From Psychrobacter urativorans (GTDB lineage: Bacteria > Pseudomonadota > Gammaproteobacteria > Pseudomonadales > Moraxellaceae), in NCBI RefSeq assembly GCF_001298525.1, contig NZ_CP012678.1:1674001-1738000 (forward strand): 64,000 nucleotides of DNA, in the 5' to 3' direction. The notes under the pieces are model-generated. The model saw only the letters and a program-made list of their open reading frames with translations, did not search any database and was not told where the DNA came from. A program made the position numbers and the translations under genes. This document shows positions 8,714-17,595 of this stretch, in pieces. Numbering within the stretch: the first letter of the stretch is position 1; each line of letters starts with the position of its first letter.

Positions 8714-9200
8714 TAAATTTATATTTTACGGTATAAATCGAATTATATTTACTGACCCTTAATGATGTCAATATCTGCTTCGTTCTATTTATTTTCTACT
8801 ATAGGAAGTAAATAATGGGGTATCGACCAAGTACTTTTGGTCTTTTTTGCTATATAACAATAATGGTTTTCTAAATTGAATAAATCGGCTATTTCAAAAT
8901 TCATCATAATAGCGATTATATTTTTGGGGTCTATCTTAAAAACCCTAACTATTCCAATATCTCATTGAGCTAACGAACGGGGTATAATCGACTAAGGCTT
9001 TATTTAACGCTACTCTAAACAGTTCATTAAAATATGCGCTCGTGTGATATTTACGGTTATATGCGCTCAGTTTTTTTGCTAAAAATTCTTAAACAGTCCT
9101 CAAACACAGGGTAAACATTGTCAACACTATCTCCTTCTTTTTTTATGCTAACTTATTAGATATTAATAACACCATCATAAAAATAAAAAAGGTCGTACTG
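8714..9200. other. Non-coding gap before the DNA glycosylase
   Basis: No gene is visible in these 487 AT-rich bases. They hold the terminator of the 77-residue gene near 8825-8848 and presumably the promoter of the glycosylase. Confidence 0.5.
8825..8848 (+). terminator. Terminator-like hairpin after the 77-aa gene
   Basis: GACCAA and TTGGTC pair around six bases and are followed by six T residues. It lies about 110 bases after the stop of the 77-residue gene. Confidence 0.6.
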
Positions 9201-9863
9201 ATGCCAACGTCTAAATCATCCCTCGTTAAGTCTTCTCATCTGCACTCTATGGTATTAGAACCACGATGGTTTACCCGTCCAACTTGCGTGGTCGCTGCCG
9301 ACTTAATTGGCAAAGTATTGTGTCGCCAGCTGACGGATAGCGATGGTTCAGTTAAAGTACTGCGTATGCGCATCTCAGAAACCGAAGCTTATATTGGCGA
9401 GGGTGATGCGGCTTGCCATGCTCATGCGGGCACGCGCACTGCACGTACAGAAATCATGTATCGACAAGGGGGCGTCGTCTATGTCTATTTGACTTATGGT
9501 ATCCACCATATGCTCAACCTAGTCAGTGGTAACGAGGAATCGCCGGAAGCAGTGCTAATACGTGCTGGGTTTTTAACGGACAGTAGCGACCGCTTGGTAG
9601 AAGAACAACAGCTGAGTCCAGAAAAACAGTTTATCCATCCAAAACAATTCGCTGGTCCCGGTAAACTTACCCTACGCTTGCAAATTGATCGTGACTTATA
9701 CGGCAAGTCTATCTGTCCGGAATCTGGTGTTTGGGTTGAGGATGATGGTTGTCAGCCACCCATCTCGTTGCGTCCCCGCATCGGTGTTGATTACGCAGGT
9801 GAAGCCAAGGATTGGTTACTGCGTTATGTATGGACCGATCATCCCTCTTTATCAAAAAAATAA
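9201..9863 (+). CDS. 3-methyladenine DNA glycosylase, AAG/Mpg family (220 aa)
   Basis: This enzyme excises alkylated purines such as 3-methyladenine in base-excision repair. The family fingerprint is RISETEAYIGEGDAACHA, in which Glu62 and Tyr64 match the catalytic Glu125 and base-stacking Tyr127 of human AAG. The downstream strand GGVVYVYLTYGIHHMLNLV is also typical. Length is normal for bacterial members (about 200-220). The ATG follows AAAAAGG. The NIF3-like gene begins 46 bases later on the same strand, so the two may be cotranscribed. Confidence 0.93.
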   Translation: MPTSKSSLVKSSHLHSMVLEPRWFTRPTCVVAADLIGKVLCRQLTDSDGSVKVLRMRISETEAYIGEGDAACHAHAGTRTARTEIMYRQGGVVYVYLTYGIHHMLNLVSGNEESPEAVLIRAGFLTDSSDRLVEEQQLSPEKQFIHPKQFAGPGKLTLRLQIDRDLYGKSICPESGVWVEDDGCQPPISLRPRIGVDYAGEAKDWLLRYVWTDHPSLSKK

Positions 9864-9909
9864 AAGTAATATTATCTTATCCATACGTATTTTTTATTAA
9901 GGCTATCTG

Positions 9910-10221
9910 ATGTATAAGCTCACCGTCTTTATTCCAGAAGAGGCTTTAGAGTCCGTCAAAAGCGCTTTATTCGCGGCTGGCGCTGGCACAATTGGAGATT
10001 ATCAATATTGCTGCTGGCAAGTAAAAGGCACAGGGCAATTCATGCCTTTGGTGGGAAGTCGTCCACATATTGGTGTGCAAGATAGGCTAGAAACTGTTGA
10101 GGAATGGCGCGTTGAAATGGTGGTGGCTAAGGCAGTTATCGAACCAGTCATTACTGCTTTAAAGCGCGCGCATCCTTATGAAACGCCCGCTTATGATGTC
10201 ATTGAAGTACTTGATTTATAA
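9910..10221 (+). CDS. NIF3-like/YqfO-type domain protein (103 aa)
   Basis: A stand-alone copy of the small ferredoxin-like domain found inserted in NIF3/YqfO proteins. Typical elements are KLTVFIPEEALESVKSALFAAGAGTIG with an aromatic-Cys YCCW strand, and the C-terminal HPYETPAYDVIEV. The biochemical function is unknown; homologues are annotated as NGG1p-interacting factor 3. The gene has AAGG ten bases upstream of its ATG and follows the DNA glycosylase closely. Confidence 0.8.
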   Translation: MYKLTVFIPEEALESVKSALFAAGAGTIGDYQYCCWQVKGTGQFMPLVGSRPHIGVQDRLETVEEWRVEMVVAKAVIEPVITALKRAHPYETPAYDVIEVLDL

Positions 10222-10247
10222 TAGCTCAATTTTAATAAATAATAATT

Positions 10248-10619
10248 TTAGTCTTCTTTGATATTAATCACATTATAGTTGGGATAGCCAAGCTCAATTT
10301 TATAATTTTGGCGATTGCGTTCGGCTTTTATCTTAATAGTGCGGTCGCCTTTTTTGTATTTCACATCTTTAACGCGGTAGCCCATGCTGCTGACTTTATT
10401 GGCGGCTGCTTGCTCAATGGCAGGCTGATAAATATCCTTATCAATGGATTTAATCGTTTTCTTATGTTTTTTATATAAGCTGCTGTCTTTATAAACATCC
10501 TCATAAATATCGCCATAAGCATTGTAGCCAGGTGTCGTGGCGCAGCCAGTGGTAACTGCTAATAAAGCGGCAACAAGGCTAGAAGCAATAGACGTTTTTA
10601 ATAAGGTTTTGGTTGTCAT
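10248..10619 (-). CDS. Lipoprotein with a PepSY-like domain (123 aa)
   Basis: A signal peptide ends in the lipobox-like VTTGC (Cys at residue 26), so a lipid anchor is likely. The mature part carries a single domain of about 60 residues: a helix (YQPAIEQAAANKV), then strands GYRVKDVKYKKGDRTIKIKA and NYKIELGYPNYNVINI. The fold order resembles PepSY or BLIP-like domains, though I cannot assign it firmly. The C-terminal half is clearly related to the end of the neighbouring 226-residue protein. The function is unknown. The genes are separated by 252 bases with a terminator in between, so they are probably transcribed separately. Confidence 0.75.
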   Translation of the reverse strand: MTTKTLLKTSIASSLVAALLAVTTGCATTPGYNAYGDIYEDVYKDSSLYKKHKKTIKSIDKDIYQPAIEQAAANKVSSMGYRVKDVKYKKGDRTIKIKAERNRQNYKIELGYPNYNVINIKED

Positions 10620-10712
10620 AATAAGGTCTCATTATAAGTTTTAGGAAGTTATTGTTTTTAGTAAGGTATGTTAAGTTTTAGGACGGCTCATTAAGGAGTT
10701 GTTAAAAACATT

Positions 10713-10751
10713 ATAAAAAAAAGCCAAATAAATCAAGGACTGATTTATTTG
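10713..10751 (-). terminator. Rho-independent terminator of the 226-aa protein gene
   Basis: CAAATAAATCA and TGATTTATTTG form a perfect 11-bp stem around a five-base loop. On the minus strand it is followed by GGC and eight T residues. A second hairpin, GGCGTCA/TGACGCC at 10758-10780, lies just before it in the direction of transcription. Confidence 0.85.
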
Positions 10752-10871
10752 ACCAAAGGCGTCAAGTCATAAATGACGCCAAAACTTATCTTTATAATGC
10801 AAAATACATTTTAGTAATGACCATTTTTTTCTTACTCATTACTGACTTTTTATAATATTAGTATCTAAATA

Positions 10872-11552
10872 TCAGTCTTTTTCAAGTTTAATAACATTTA
10901 AATCGGGGTAGCCAAGGATAATCTCATAGTCTTGTGAGCCGCGTTTTGCCTCAATTTCGAAGATACCACGATTGTTTTTTTCTTTCAGCTCAATATCTTT
11001 GACTCTATAGCCCAGCTCTTCGACTTTTCTAACCGCACGTTGTTTAATAGCAGGATAACGCGCTTCTCTCTTTATGTTATCTTCGATATTATTATTTTTA
11101 TTACGGTAGTTATTATTGTTATATTTGCCGTTATTATTATGACCATTGGTGTTGTAACGATTGCCGTTATTATGGTTCTTATCTTTCCAGACGTTCGACC
11201 AGTCTTTTTGGCTTGAGCTGATCAGCTTTAGACCCGGATAAGTATATTTAAGCTCATAGGGTTTATTGTTTTTCTTCGCATAAACAACAAGCGATTGACC
11301 ACCGCGGTAATCGTCAGATTGAATATCCATGACCTGATAGCCACTACGACTCAGGTCATTGCGTAACTTTTGAGCAATCGTACCGAAGTTACCATCGCGG
11401 TAAGCCGATTGATTATTATAATTTTGGTTACCTTGGTTTTGATTACCGTAGTCTGAAGCCATTGCTGTACAACCGATGGTAGTGCCTAATAACGCGACTA
11501 CCAGTGCAGAAGATGCGGTGGTTTTGAGGGTTGCATGCTGTAATATTTTCAT
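10872..11552 (-). CDS. Secreted/lipoprotein with two PepSY-like domains and an Asn-rich linker (226 aa)
   Basis: A signal peptide with TTIGC (Cys at residue 28) suggests a lipoprotein. Two copies of the same small domain follow. The first, at about residues 55-120, contains SGYQVMDIQ and YELKYTYPGLKLI. The second, at about 165-226, contains LGYRVKDIELKE and YEIILGYPDLNVIKL. They are joined by a linker of about 40 residues made mostly of Asn, Gly, Tyr and Lys. The second domain resembles the adjacent 123-residue lipoprotein, which points to duplication. A clear AGGAG precedes the start. The role is unknown; an envelope inhibitor or scaffold is possible. Confidence 0.75.
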   Translation of the reverse strand: MKILQHATLKTTASSALVVALLGTTIGCTAMASDYGNQNQGNQNYNNQSAYRDGNFGTIAQKLRNDLSRSGYQVMDIQSDDYRGGQSLVVYAKKNNKPYELKYTYPGLKLISSSQKDWSNVWKDKNHNNGNRYNTNGHNNNGKYNNNNYRNKNNNIEDNIKREARYPAIKQRAVRKVEELGYRVKDIELKEKNNRGIFEIEAKRGSQDYEIILGYPDLNVIKLEKD

Positions 11553-11957
11553 TATACGGTCTCCTATAATATTTTTAAATTTAGTATTTATATGGTTTTT
11601 TTAAAATTATACTGCTGTAATGAGAAGGGTAAAGAGTGATTTATCAGTTTAGTGCTTATTAATAAAAGCATTATTAAAAACTTAGTTGAAAGAAGATACA
11701 ACTTAGAATAGATTACTTGGAATATAACCCTAAGTTTGATGATGAGTCTTCGATGACTACCACAATTGATTATTATCAGATGCTCTGAAATATTTTCTTA
11801 CATACCCATAGTAAAGCCTAATACTTGAGCTTAGATTTCTTTAGTGTTCATCAGTTGTAAATAAAGCCAACGCTTGCGTAAGCTTACGGTATTTTTCGTG
11901 AGAATAGGGTTGCGGATAGGTTAGTTTATCGCTAACACGATGAGACCTAGGTAGTCT
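11553..11957. other. Non-coding region upstream of the CsrB-like RNA
   Basis: No gene is seen. It includes the promoter of the 226-residue protein gene near 11553-11650 and a short palindrome, CGTAAGCTTACG, at 11877-11888. The first strong regulatory signal on the plus strand is the GacA-type box directly to the right. Confidence 0.45.
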
Positions 11958-11977
11958 GTGTAAGCATATGCTTACAC
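11958..11977 (+). promoter_or_regulatory. GacA-type upstream activating box (TGTAAG-N6-CTTACA)
   Basis: A perfect 20-bp palindrome contains TGTAAG, the spacer CATATG and CTTACA. This equals the published consensus of the GacA/UvrY binding site in front of rsmX, rsmY and rsmZ in pseudomonads. Its centre lies about 67 bases before the inferred start of the downstream RNA. A TATAGA -10 candidate is at 12023-12028; no good -35 is present, as expected for an activator-dependent promoter. Confidence 0.8.
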
Positions 11978-12034
11978 GCAATGACGCTAACGCGACTTAA
12001 CAACAGGGCAACAATTTGACATTATAGACACACG

Positions 12035-12310
12035 GCATTAGGGAATGTGACTCAAGGATTGAGTTTACCGCATTATGGATAATGATTCAGTGACTAGCAT
12101 CAGGATGATAATAGCCACTGAAGTAAGGACACATAATCTATGCTGAGGCAGTTAATGCCACTAGTAGTTGTAAGTAAGTAATGGGCAGGATGCCTAACTG
12201 TCACACTATACTGAGTAGCTTGCAAGGATGCAGGGGTCGCAGTCGTGATAGGTAACACGGATCGTTAACCATAAAACCGCATAACAGCTCATTGCTATGC
12301 GGTTTTATCG
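12035..12310 (+). ncRNA. CsrB/RsmZ-family CsrA-sequestering small RNA (candidate)
   Basis: About 275 bases without a coding frame hold eight GGA motifs. Five lie in compact hairpin loops or caps: 12036-12047 (CATT/AATG), 12050-12064 (ACTCAA/TTGAGT), 12071-12084 (CATTA/TAATG), 12184-12194 (GGCA/TGCC) and 12219-12234 (CTTGCA/TGCAGG). One, CAGGATG, is in the apical part of a larger stem at 12086-12122, and another in the loop at 12251-12270. AAGGA at 12125-12129 appears single-stranded. CsrA/RsmA binds A(N)GGA in hairpin loops, and CsrB carries many CAGGATG copies. A strong terminator ends the RNA and a GacA-type box precedes it. The expected role is titration of CsrA, relieving translational repression. 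The start site is inferred; family membership rests on motif and structure, not on an alignment. Confidence 0.85.
12271..12308 (+). terminator. Rho-independent terminator of the CsrB-like RNA
   Basis: ATAAAACCGCATA and TATGCGGTTTTAT form a perfect 13-bp stem around a 12-base loop; the 3' arm supplies the TTTT run. No coding gene precedes it on the plus strand within the gap, so it must end a non-coding transcript. Confidence 0.88.
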
Positions 12311-12384
12311 TATCTGGCTTTTGTAAAACATTAAGCCACCACAAAAATAGCCAATAAAAAGCTAGCCACTAAAAATTAAGCAAT

Positions 12385-12416
12385 AAAAAAACCGCAGTAT
12401 TATCATGCGGTTTTTT
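12385..12416 (-). terminator. Terminator of csbD-like gene
   Basis: AAAAAACCGCA pairs with TGCGGTTTTTT around nine bases. It is symmetric, so it can end the csbD-like gene on the minus strand and back up the RNA terminator on the plus strand. Confidence 0.85.
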
Positions 12417-12460
12417 CATTTATAAATTATTCAAAAATTTGAATACTATTCATTTAAATA

Positions 12461-12664
12461 TTAGTATTTATTTTCGTCACGCCATTCGTCTACTTGACGT
12501 TCAGCATCATCTTTACTATGACCGTAACGCTCTTGAACTTTACCTACCAATTTATCACGGCTACCTTCTACGTGTAATAAATCGTCATCAGTCAGGTCAG
12601 CCCATTTCTGCTTTACTGCGCCTTTAATTTGGTTCCATTCACCTTTTAGAGTATGTTCGTTCAT
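12461..12664 (-). CDS. CsbD family stress protein (67 aa)
   Basis: A small hydrophilic protein of the CsbD/YjbJ family. The hallmark is MNEHTLKGEWNQIKGAVKQK followed by WADLTDDDLLHVEGSRDKL and KVQERYGHSKDDAERQVDEW. These proteins accumulate in general stress or stationary phase; their molecular role is unknown. The length matches the family (60-70). An AAGGAAG ribosome site lies eight bases upstream. It converges with the CsrB-like RNA. Confidence 0.93.
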   Translation of the reverse strand: MNEHTLKGEWNQIKGAVKQKWADLTDDDLLHVEGSRDKLVGKVQERYGHSKDDAERQVDEWRDENKY

Positions 12665-13006
12665 TGTTAGCTTCCTTATTTTTGTTATTGCGTTCTTTAT
12701 TTAGCTTGTTTAGAAATTATGCATTGAGCTGGCTAAATGTATAACGCCTTTGGTTTTAACTTATTATTAATATCTATTCTCTTTTTAGGTACTTCACAAT
12801 CAGCGTGTCGCTAACTGGTGATATCTAATATAAGCAGTCAGCACTGTGTTGTCTGTATGCCCAATGTTTATAGTGTTACTTAATTATAGTAAATGCGCCT
12901 GCTATGTTATAGGTACACAAGTTATGTTGTAAATGGCATAGGTTGTTGCTGCGATACGTAACGAAAACGCGGTTTATTTATAAGGTTCAAAGTCTATTAA
13001 CCTGAT
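12665..13006. other. Gap between csbD-like gene and ygfZ-like gene
   Basis: The two genes are transcribed leftward, so these 342 bases hold the 3' end of the ygfZ-like transcript and the promoter of the csbD-like gene. I see no further gene or strong hairpin. Confidence 0.4.
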
Positions 13007-13777
13007 TTATTTAGGGCGCGCCACATCAGCTTGTAAAGCAGTCGGTAACTCTAATATAGTCAACTCACTTTCAGCGAGATGTTCAGGACGTGCGACGACG
13101 AGTGCTTTAAAACCTTGAATATTTTGGTCGTCTGCTATGGCATTGACTACTTGTATTTTATCTAACTTTTCACCGGCGGCTGGTACGTTCCCTGATCCTT
13201 GAACATAATGCAAAAAGGCTTTTGGGGCTGATTTAAAGTAAATACGCGCGATAACTTCTTGACCAAGATAACAGCCTTTATCGTAGTCCATACCGCCACG
13301 TTGGTGTAAGCGCAGCTCTTGGGGCTGAAATTCGCCTTGGGTCGCTGCCACTATCCAGTAGTTGCCATGAGCAAGGCTAGAGTGCATCCAAGCTTGCGTA
13401 TTCTCTGGCGTGTTATAGGTGTCTTGATGGCTAAAGGTCGGCATATCATCGAGTACGCAAGGATAAATAGCGATTGGTTCACTGGTTGTAAACTTGGAAA
13501 ATGCGCCATATTTCTTCAAATGTGCTTGTAAAGATGCAGAGCAATCCGTACTGATGATCACATCATAATGCTGCTCGGCTTGTTTTTTTATCCAAATGCC
13601 AAACTCAATACGTCCTTTTAAGTTACCGATAGCCGCGGCCTGATAGCTAAGACCTAGTTTTGTGACATCGCAGGTTAATTGACCTTGTAAGAATTTTTCG
13701 GCATCAGCGCCTTGAAGGGTTAATTGTTGAAATTGTGGCACATGTGGCATAGCAGCTGCGCTCAAATGCTGAGTCAT
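13007..13777 (-). CDS. ygfZ: YgfZ/GcvT-domain folate-binding protein (256 aa)
   Basis: A tetrahydrofolate-dependent protein needed for maturation or repair of certain iron-sulfur enzymes such as MiaB. The diagnostic motif KGCYLGQEVIAR, with its conserved Cys, is present in the second half (about residues 168-179). The N-terminal LQGADAEKFLQGQLTCDV is also typical of the YgfZ/IBA57 family. The protein is somewhat shorter than the E. coli one (326), as are many gammaproteobacterial members. AAGGATAA precedes the start. It has no close operon partners here. Confidence 0.9.
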   Translation of the reverse strand: MTQHLSAAAMPHVPQFQQLTLQGADAEKFLQGQLTCDVTKLGLSYQAAAIGNLKGRIEFGIWIKKQAEQHYDVIISTDCSASLQAHLKKYGAFSKFTTSEPIAIYPCVLDDMPTFSHQDTYNTPENTQAWMHSSLAHGNYWIVAATQGEFQPQELRLHQRGGMDYDKGCYLGQEVIARIYFKSAPKAFLHYVQGSGNVPAAGEKLDKIQVVNAIADDQNIQGFKALVVARPEHLAESELTILELPTALQADVARPK

Positions 13778-14019
13778 GGTTATTATCCTTATTATAAAAA
13801 TTAAATGATGGGAATGGCGTTATGAAAAGTGGGCGTGTTCGCACTTTTATTGACTACAGAAGAGTACCATAAAAGACAGGCGCAGCAAAAACGCTGAGCT
13901 TAATTGTACTTTGGATAGAGAACTTGTTTTGTAATCGAAGCGATTGGTTAAAAATGCTGACTTACGGTACAATACTAGGACGGAAATAGACCCCATTGTT
14001 GATGATTAACGAGGATATT

Positions 14020-14373
14020 ATGAGCTTACCTAATTGCCCAAAATGCGCTGCTGACTATACTTACGAAGATGGCGCGTTATTGGTGTGCCCGATGTGTGCT
14101 CATGAGTGGACGGCCGCTGAGAATGACGCTGCAAATGCTGATGAACAAGACGCTGTAATTCGTGATGCCGTTGGCAATGAGCTGCAAGATGGCGACGCGG
14201 TCACGGTTATTAAAGACTTAAAGGTGAAAGGCTCATCTATTGTCATTAAAGTAGGTACGAAAGCAAAAAGTATCCGCCTAGTGCCTGATGCGACAGATGG
14301 ACACGATATTGATTGCAGACTTGACGGCTTTGGTCCAATGAAGTTGAAATCATCGGTGGTCAAAAAAGCGTAA
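14020..14373 (+). CDS. PhnA/YjdM family zinc-ribbon protein (117 aa)
   Basis: The N-terminal zinc ribbon, [21 protein letters not shown], has two CxxC pairs, and a conserved C-terminal PhnA domain with [14 protein letters not shown] follows. E. coli YjdM (PhnA) is about 110 residues. Despite the name, a phosphonoacetate hydrolase role is not supported; the function is unknown. The frame can be opened at a TTG at 13996, but the ATG at 14020 with AGGA six bases upstream fits the family N-terminus MSLPNCPKC. hemL follows 51 bases downstream, so cotranscription is possible. Confidence 0.93.
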   Translation: MSLPNCPKCAADYTYEDGALLVCPMCAHEWTAAENDAANADEQDAVIRDAVGNELQDGDAVTVIKDLKVKGSSIVIKVGTKAKSIRLVPDATDGHDIDCRLDGFGPMKLKSSVVKKA

Positions 14374-14424
14374 GTGGTTGCAGGGTTGATGAAATTATAG
14401 AGAATAATTAAGTAGAGAACCGTT

Positions 14425-15726
14425 ATGAGTACTAAAAATGAACAGCTATTTGCTCAAGCGCGCAAACATATCCCCGGTGGCGTGAACTCTCCCGTACGTG
14501 CTTTTGCGGGCGTTGGCGGTACACCGATATTTATGCACCGCGCTAACGGCAGTAAAATTTATGATACCGAAGACAATGCCTATATTGATTATGTCGGCTC
14601 TTGGGGTCCAATGATTTTGGGTCACGCGCATCCAAAAGTCATTGATGCGGTTAAAAAAGCGGCTGATGATGGGCTTAGCTTTGGTACGCCAACGCCATTT
14701 GAGACGACGGTTGCCGATAAGATTTGCGAGCTTGTGCCCAGCGTTGAGATGATTCGGATGACCAGCTCAGGCACTGAAGCGACCATGAGCGCGATTCGTT
14801 TGGCGCGTGGCTTTACGGGACGTGACAAAATCGTGAAGTTTGAAGGCTGCTATCATGGGCACTCAGACAGCTTATTGGTCAAGGCTGGCTCAGGCATGCT
14901 TGATATCGGTGAGCCAACGTCTAAAGGTGTACCGGCTGACTTTGCTAAGCATACGATTACGCTGCCCTATAATAACCCACAAGCCATCATTGATTGCTTT
15001 GCGAAATGGGGCGCTGAGATTGCCTGCGTCATCGTTGAGCCTATCGCTGGCAATATGAATATGATTATCCCTGAGCAAGCGTTTCATGATACGTTGCGCG
15101 CGCAGTGTACCGAACACGGTGCGGTATTGGTATTTGATGAAGTCATGACTGGCTTCCGTGTTGGTTTAGGCGGTGCGCAAGCGCATTTTGGTATTGAGCC
15201 TGACTTAACGTGTTTTGGTAAAATTATTGGTGCAGGCTTGCCAGTTGGTGCATTTGGTGGTAAAGAAGAGATTATGTCCTGCATCGCGCCACTAGGCGGT
15301 GTCTATCAAGCAGGCACGTTATCCGGTAATCCGCTCGCCATGCGCGCGGGCATTGCGATGTTTGAAGACTTAATCGTTGACGGTTTTTATGATGAGCTGT
15401 CCGCTAAGGTGGATTACTTCATTGATGGTATCCAAGCGGCTGCTGACAAGCATGGTATCCATCTGCGCAGTAATAAACTTGGCGGTATGTTTGGTATGTT
15501 CTTCGTAAAAGATAGCGATACCGCCACACCGCATGATTTCGATGAAGTGACCCATTGCGATATCGAAGCGTTTAATACCTTTTTTCATGGTATGTTAAAT
15601 CGCGGCATTTATCTTGCGCCCTCGGCTTATGAAGCGGGCTTTATGTCGAGCAAGCACAGTCAGGAAGATTTGGATATGTCTATTCAAGCCGCTGATGACG
15701 TTTTTGCGGAAATGGCAAATGCCTAA
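14425..15726 (+). CDS. hemL: Glutamate-1-semialdehyde 2,1-aminomutase (433 aa)
   Basis: This PLP enzyme converts glutamate-1-semialdehyde to 5-aminolevulinate, the second step of the C5 tetrapyrrole route; hemA for the first step is at 33445 in this window. The PLP lysine is Lys266 in [18 protein letters not shown]. The [18 protein letters not shown] and [10 protein letters not shown] motifs are intact. The length matches E. coli HemL (426). A long-stem terminator follows. Confidence 0.97.
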   Translation: MSTKNEQLFAQARKHIPGGVNSPVRAFAGVGGTPIFMHRANGSKIYDTEDNAYIDYVGSWGPMILGHAHPKVIDAVKKAADDGLSFGTPTPFETTVADKICELVPSVEMIRMTSSGTEATMSAIRLARGFTGRDKIVKFEGCYHGHSDSLLVKAGSGMLDIGEPTSKGVPADFAKHTITLPYNNPQAIIDCFAKWGAEIACVIVEPIAGNMNMIIPEQAFHDTLRAQCTEHGAVLVFDEVMTGFRVGLGGAQAHFGIEPDLTCFGKIIGAGLPVGAFGGKEEIMSCIAPLGGVYQAGTLSGNPLAMRAGIAMFEDLIVDGFYDELSAKVDYFIDGIQAAADKHGIHLRSNKLGGMFGMFFVKDSDTATPHDFDEVTHCDIEAFNTFFHGMLNRGIYLAPSAYEAGFMSSKHSQEDLDMSIQAADDVFAEMANA

Positions 15727-16059
15727 TACAGTGCATAACTGAGCTACCCTTGCTTTGTTATCAATATGACATAAAAAGCCAGTATCATCGATGATGCTGG
15801 CTTTTTTACACTTATTTAAAAGTAGTAGACTTATCTTATTTAAAAAAATGCCAATTCATACTGATGATGTTAAAAGCGCCAAAATACTGGCGAAAATTAA
15901 AGTATCATATACTGATTCAATACTGACTTGTTCATGATATTTGCGTAAGTATGGCGTCCTGCTTGCCTGTATTTGCCATAAATGCTTTAATGACAAAATC
16001 TATCTGTATAACGCGTGTTTCCTCCATTTGCTCCATTCCACAAGGTAATTATTCTTCCT
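15727..16059. other. Gap between hemL and ppx
   Basis: It contains the hemL terminator and, to its right, the AT-rich promoter region of the ppx gene. No other gene is seen. Confidence 0.45.
15773..15807 (+). terminator. Rho-independent terminator of hemL
   Basis: AAAAAGCCAG, an inner self-complementary ATCATCGATGAT and CTGGCTTTTTT form one long stem ending in a T-run, 46 bases after the hemL stop. Confidence 0.9.
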
Positions 16060-17595
16060 ATGCTCACTAACACTCTTGAAAATAAAGCGCTCGCTGACGA
16101 TGAACTGATGGCTGCCATTGATATTGGCTCGAATAGTTTTCATTTGGCAATCGCTCGTCTTGACCATGGTGAAGTGCGCAAGGTGGTTTCTTTGTCCGAA
16201 AAGGTGCAGTTAGCCGCGGGATTGGATGAGCATAATATTTTAGGGGCGGCGGCTGAGCGTCGCGGTCTGGATTGTCTCAGCCGTTTTGTCGCCCGTCTTG
16301 ATTCTGTAGCGCCTGAGCGTATTCGAGTGGTCGCTACCAATGCGTTACGCCAAGCCAAAAACGCCGATGATTTTATTAAACGTGCGAATGAAATTTTACC
16401 CAAGCCGATTGAAGTCATTGCCGGTCGTGAGGAAGCGCGACTGATTTATTTGGGCGTGTCGCATACCAATGCCAGTAGTGATAAGCGTTTGGTCATTGAT
16501 ATCGGTGGTGGTTCAACGGAATTTATTATTGGACAGAGTTTTGATCCGATCTTGACCGAAAGCTTGCAGATGGGTTGTGTCGCTTTTACGCAGCAGTTTT
16601 TTGCTGACGGTCAAATTACTGCCAGTGATTTTGACAAAGCGATTGCCGCAGCGCGTAAAAAATTATTGGTTATTAATGGACGCTACCAAAAAACAGGCTG
16701 GAGTAGTGTGGTTGGCTCGAGTGGTACGATTAAGGCAGTACGTAATGTCTTGGTGTCTAAAGGTTGGGCAGATGAGCAAGAGCGTATTACTTATCAAGGG
16801 GTTAAAAATCTAAAGAAACTCTTGATTGATATTGCTCATGTCGATGATATTGAACTAGAAGGCGTTAAGGAACATCGCCAGTCGGTCTTTCCGGCAGGGG
16901 TTGCGGTATTGCTAGCGATTATGGAAGTGTTCGGTATTGAGAATATTATCTACTCTGATGGGGCATTGCGCGAAGGGGTGATGTACGATATGTTGGGGCG
17001 TTTTACCAGTGAAGATGTCCGTGAGCGTAGCGTGCAAGCGCTGGTGAAACGCTATTCAGTCGATAAGCGTCAGGCGAAACAGGTGGTCAGCACCAGTCAT
17101 CGTCTTTTTGAGCAAGTACAAGCGCCATTAGGCTTGACCAATGATGACGCAGACTTACTGAGATGGGCAGCATTTTTGCATGAGATGGGTTTGGCTATCA
17201 GCCACAGTAGCTACCATCGACATAGTGCGTACTTACTTGAGCACTCAGATATTCCAGGATTTTCCCACATTGATCAAAAGCGTATGGCGCAGTTGATGCT
17301 CAATCATCGCCATAAACTTAAAGCGGATATGCTTGAACAAACGCATCTTATCGGCGGCGATCAGCTGGTGTATTTATGTTTGCTGCTGCGTCTGGCGGTA
17401 TTAACGCACCATAGCCGTAGTGAGTATGGTGCGCCGACGCTACAATTAAACATTACGGATACGAATAGTTGGCAGCTCACTGTCGTTAAACATAGTGAGC
17501 ATTACGCATTTTTATTGCAAGATTTATATGCTGCGGTTGAGCAGTTTGCGAAGTGGGGTGTGAAGCTGAGTATTATTCCTACCCAAGAAAAATAA
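16060..17595 (+). CDS. ppx: Ppx/GppA family exopolyphosphatase (511 aa)
   Basis: It hydrolyses terminal phosphate from polyphosphate (Ppx) or pppGpp (GppA). The actin-like ATPase fold shows DIGSNSFHLAIAR near the N-terminus and VIDIGGGSTEFIIG with SLQMGCVAFTQQFF further on. The C-terminal half contains an HD-like domain (LRWAAFLHEMGLAISHSSYHRHSAYLL). The length is that of full-size Ppx (E. coli 513). A GTG at 16015 opens the frame earlier, but the ATG at 16060 (MLTNTLENK) is more likely. Ppx is preferred over GppA on size; the substrate is not proven. Confidence 0.9.
   Translation: MLTNTLENKALADDELMAAIDIGSNSFHLAIARLDHGEVRKVVSLSEKVQLAAGLDEHNILGAAAERRGLDCLSRFVARLDSVAPERIRVVATNALRQAKNADDFIKRANEILPKPIEVIAGREEARLIYLGVSHTNASSDKRLVIDIGGGSTEFIIGQSFDPILTESLQMGCVAFTQQFFADGQITASDFDKAIAAARKKLLVINGRYQKTGWSSVVGSSGTIKAVRNVLVSKGWADEQERITYQGVKNLKKLLIDIAHVDDIELEGVKEHRQSVFPAGVAVLLAIMEVFGIENIIYSDGALREGVMYDMLGRFTSEDVRERSVQALVKRYSVDKRQAKQVVSTSHRLFEQVQAPLGLTNDDADLLRWAAFLHEMGLAISHSSYHRHSAYLLEHSDIPGFSHIDQKRMAQLMLNHRHKLKADMLEQTHLIGGDQLVYLCLLLRLAVLTHHSRSEYGAPTLQLNITDTNSWQLTVVKHSEHYAFLLQDLYAAVEQFAKWGVKLSIIPTQEK

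Noticed and set aside
11877..11888. Palindrome CGTAAGCTTACG as a second GacA box
   Set aside because: The half-sites resemble GTAAG/CTTAC but lack the six-base spacer required in TGTAAG-N6-CTTACA.
12035..12310. tmRNA, 6S RNA, SRP RNA or RNase P RNA
   Set aside because: None of their conserved cores or ends is present; the GGA hairpins and GacA box fit the CsrB/Rsm class instead.
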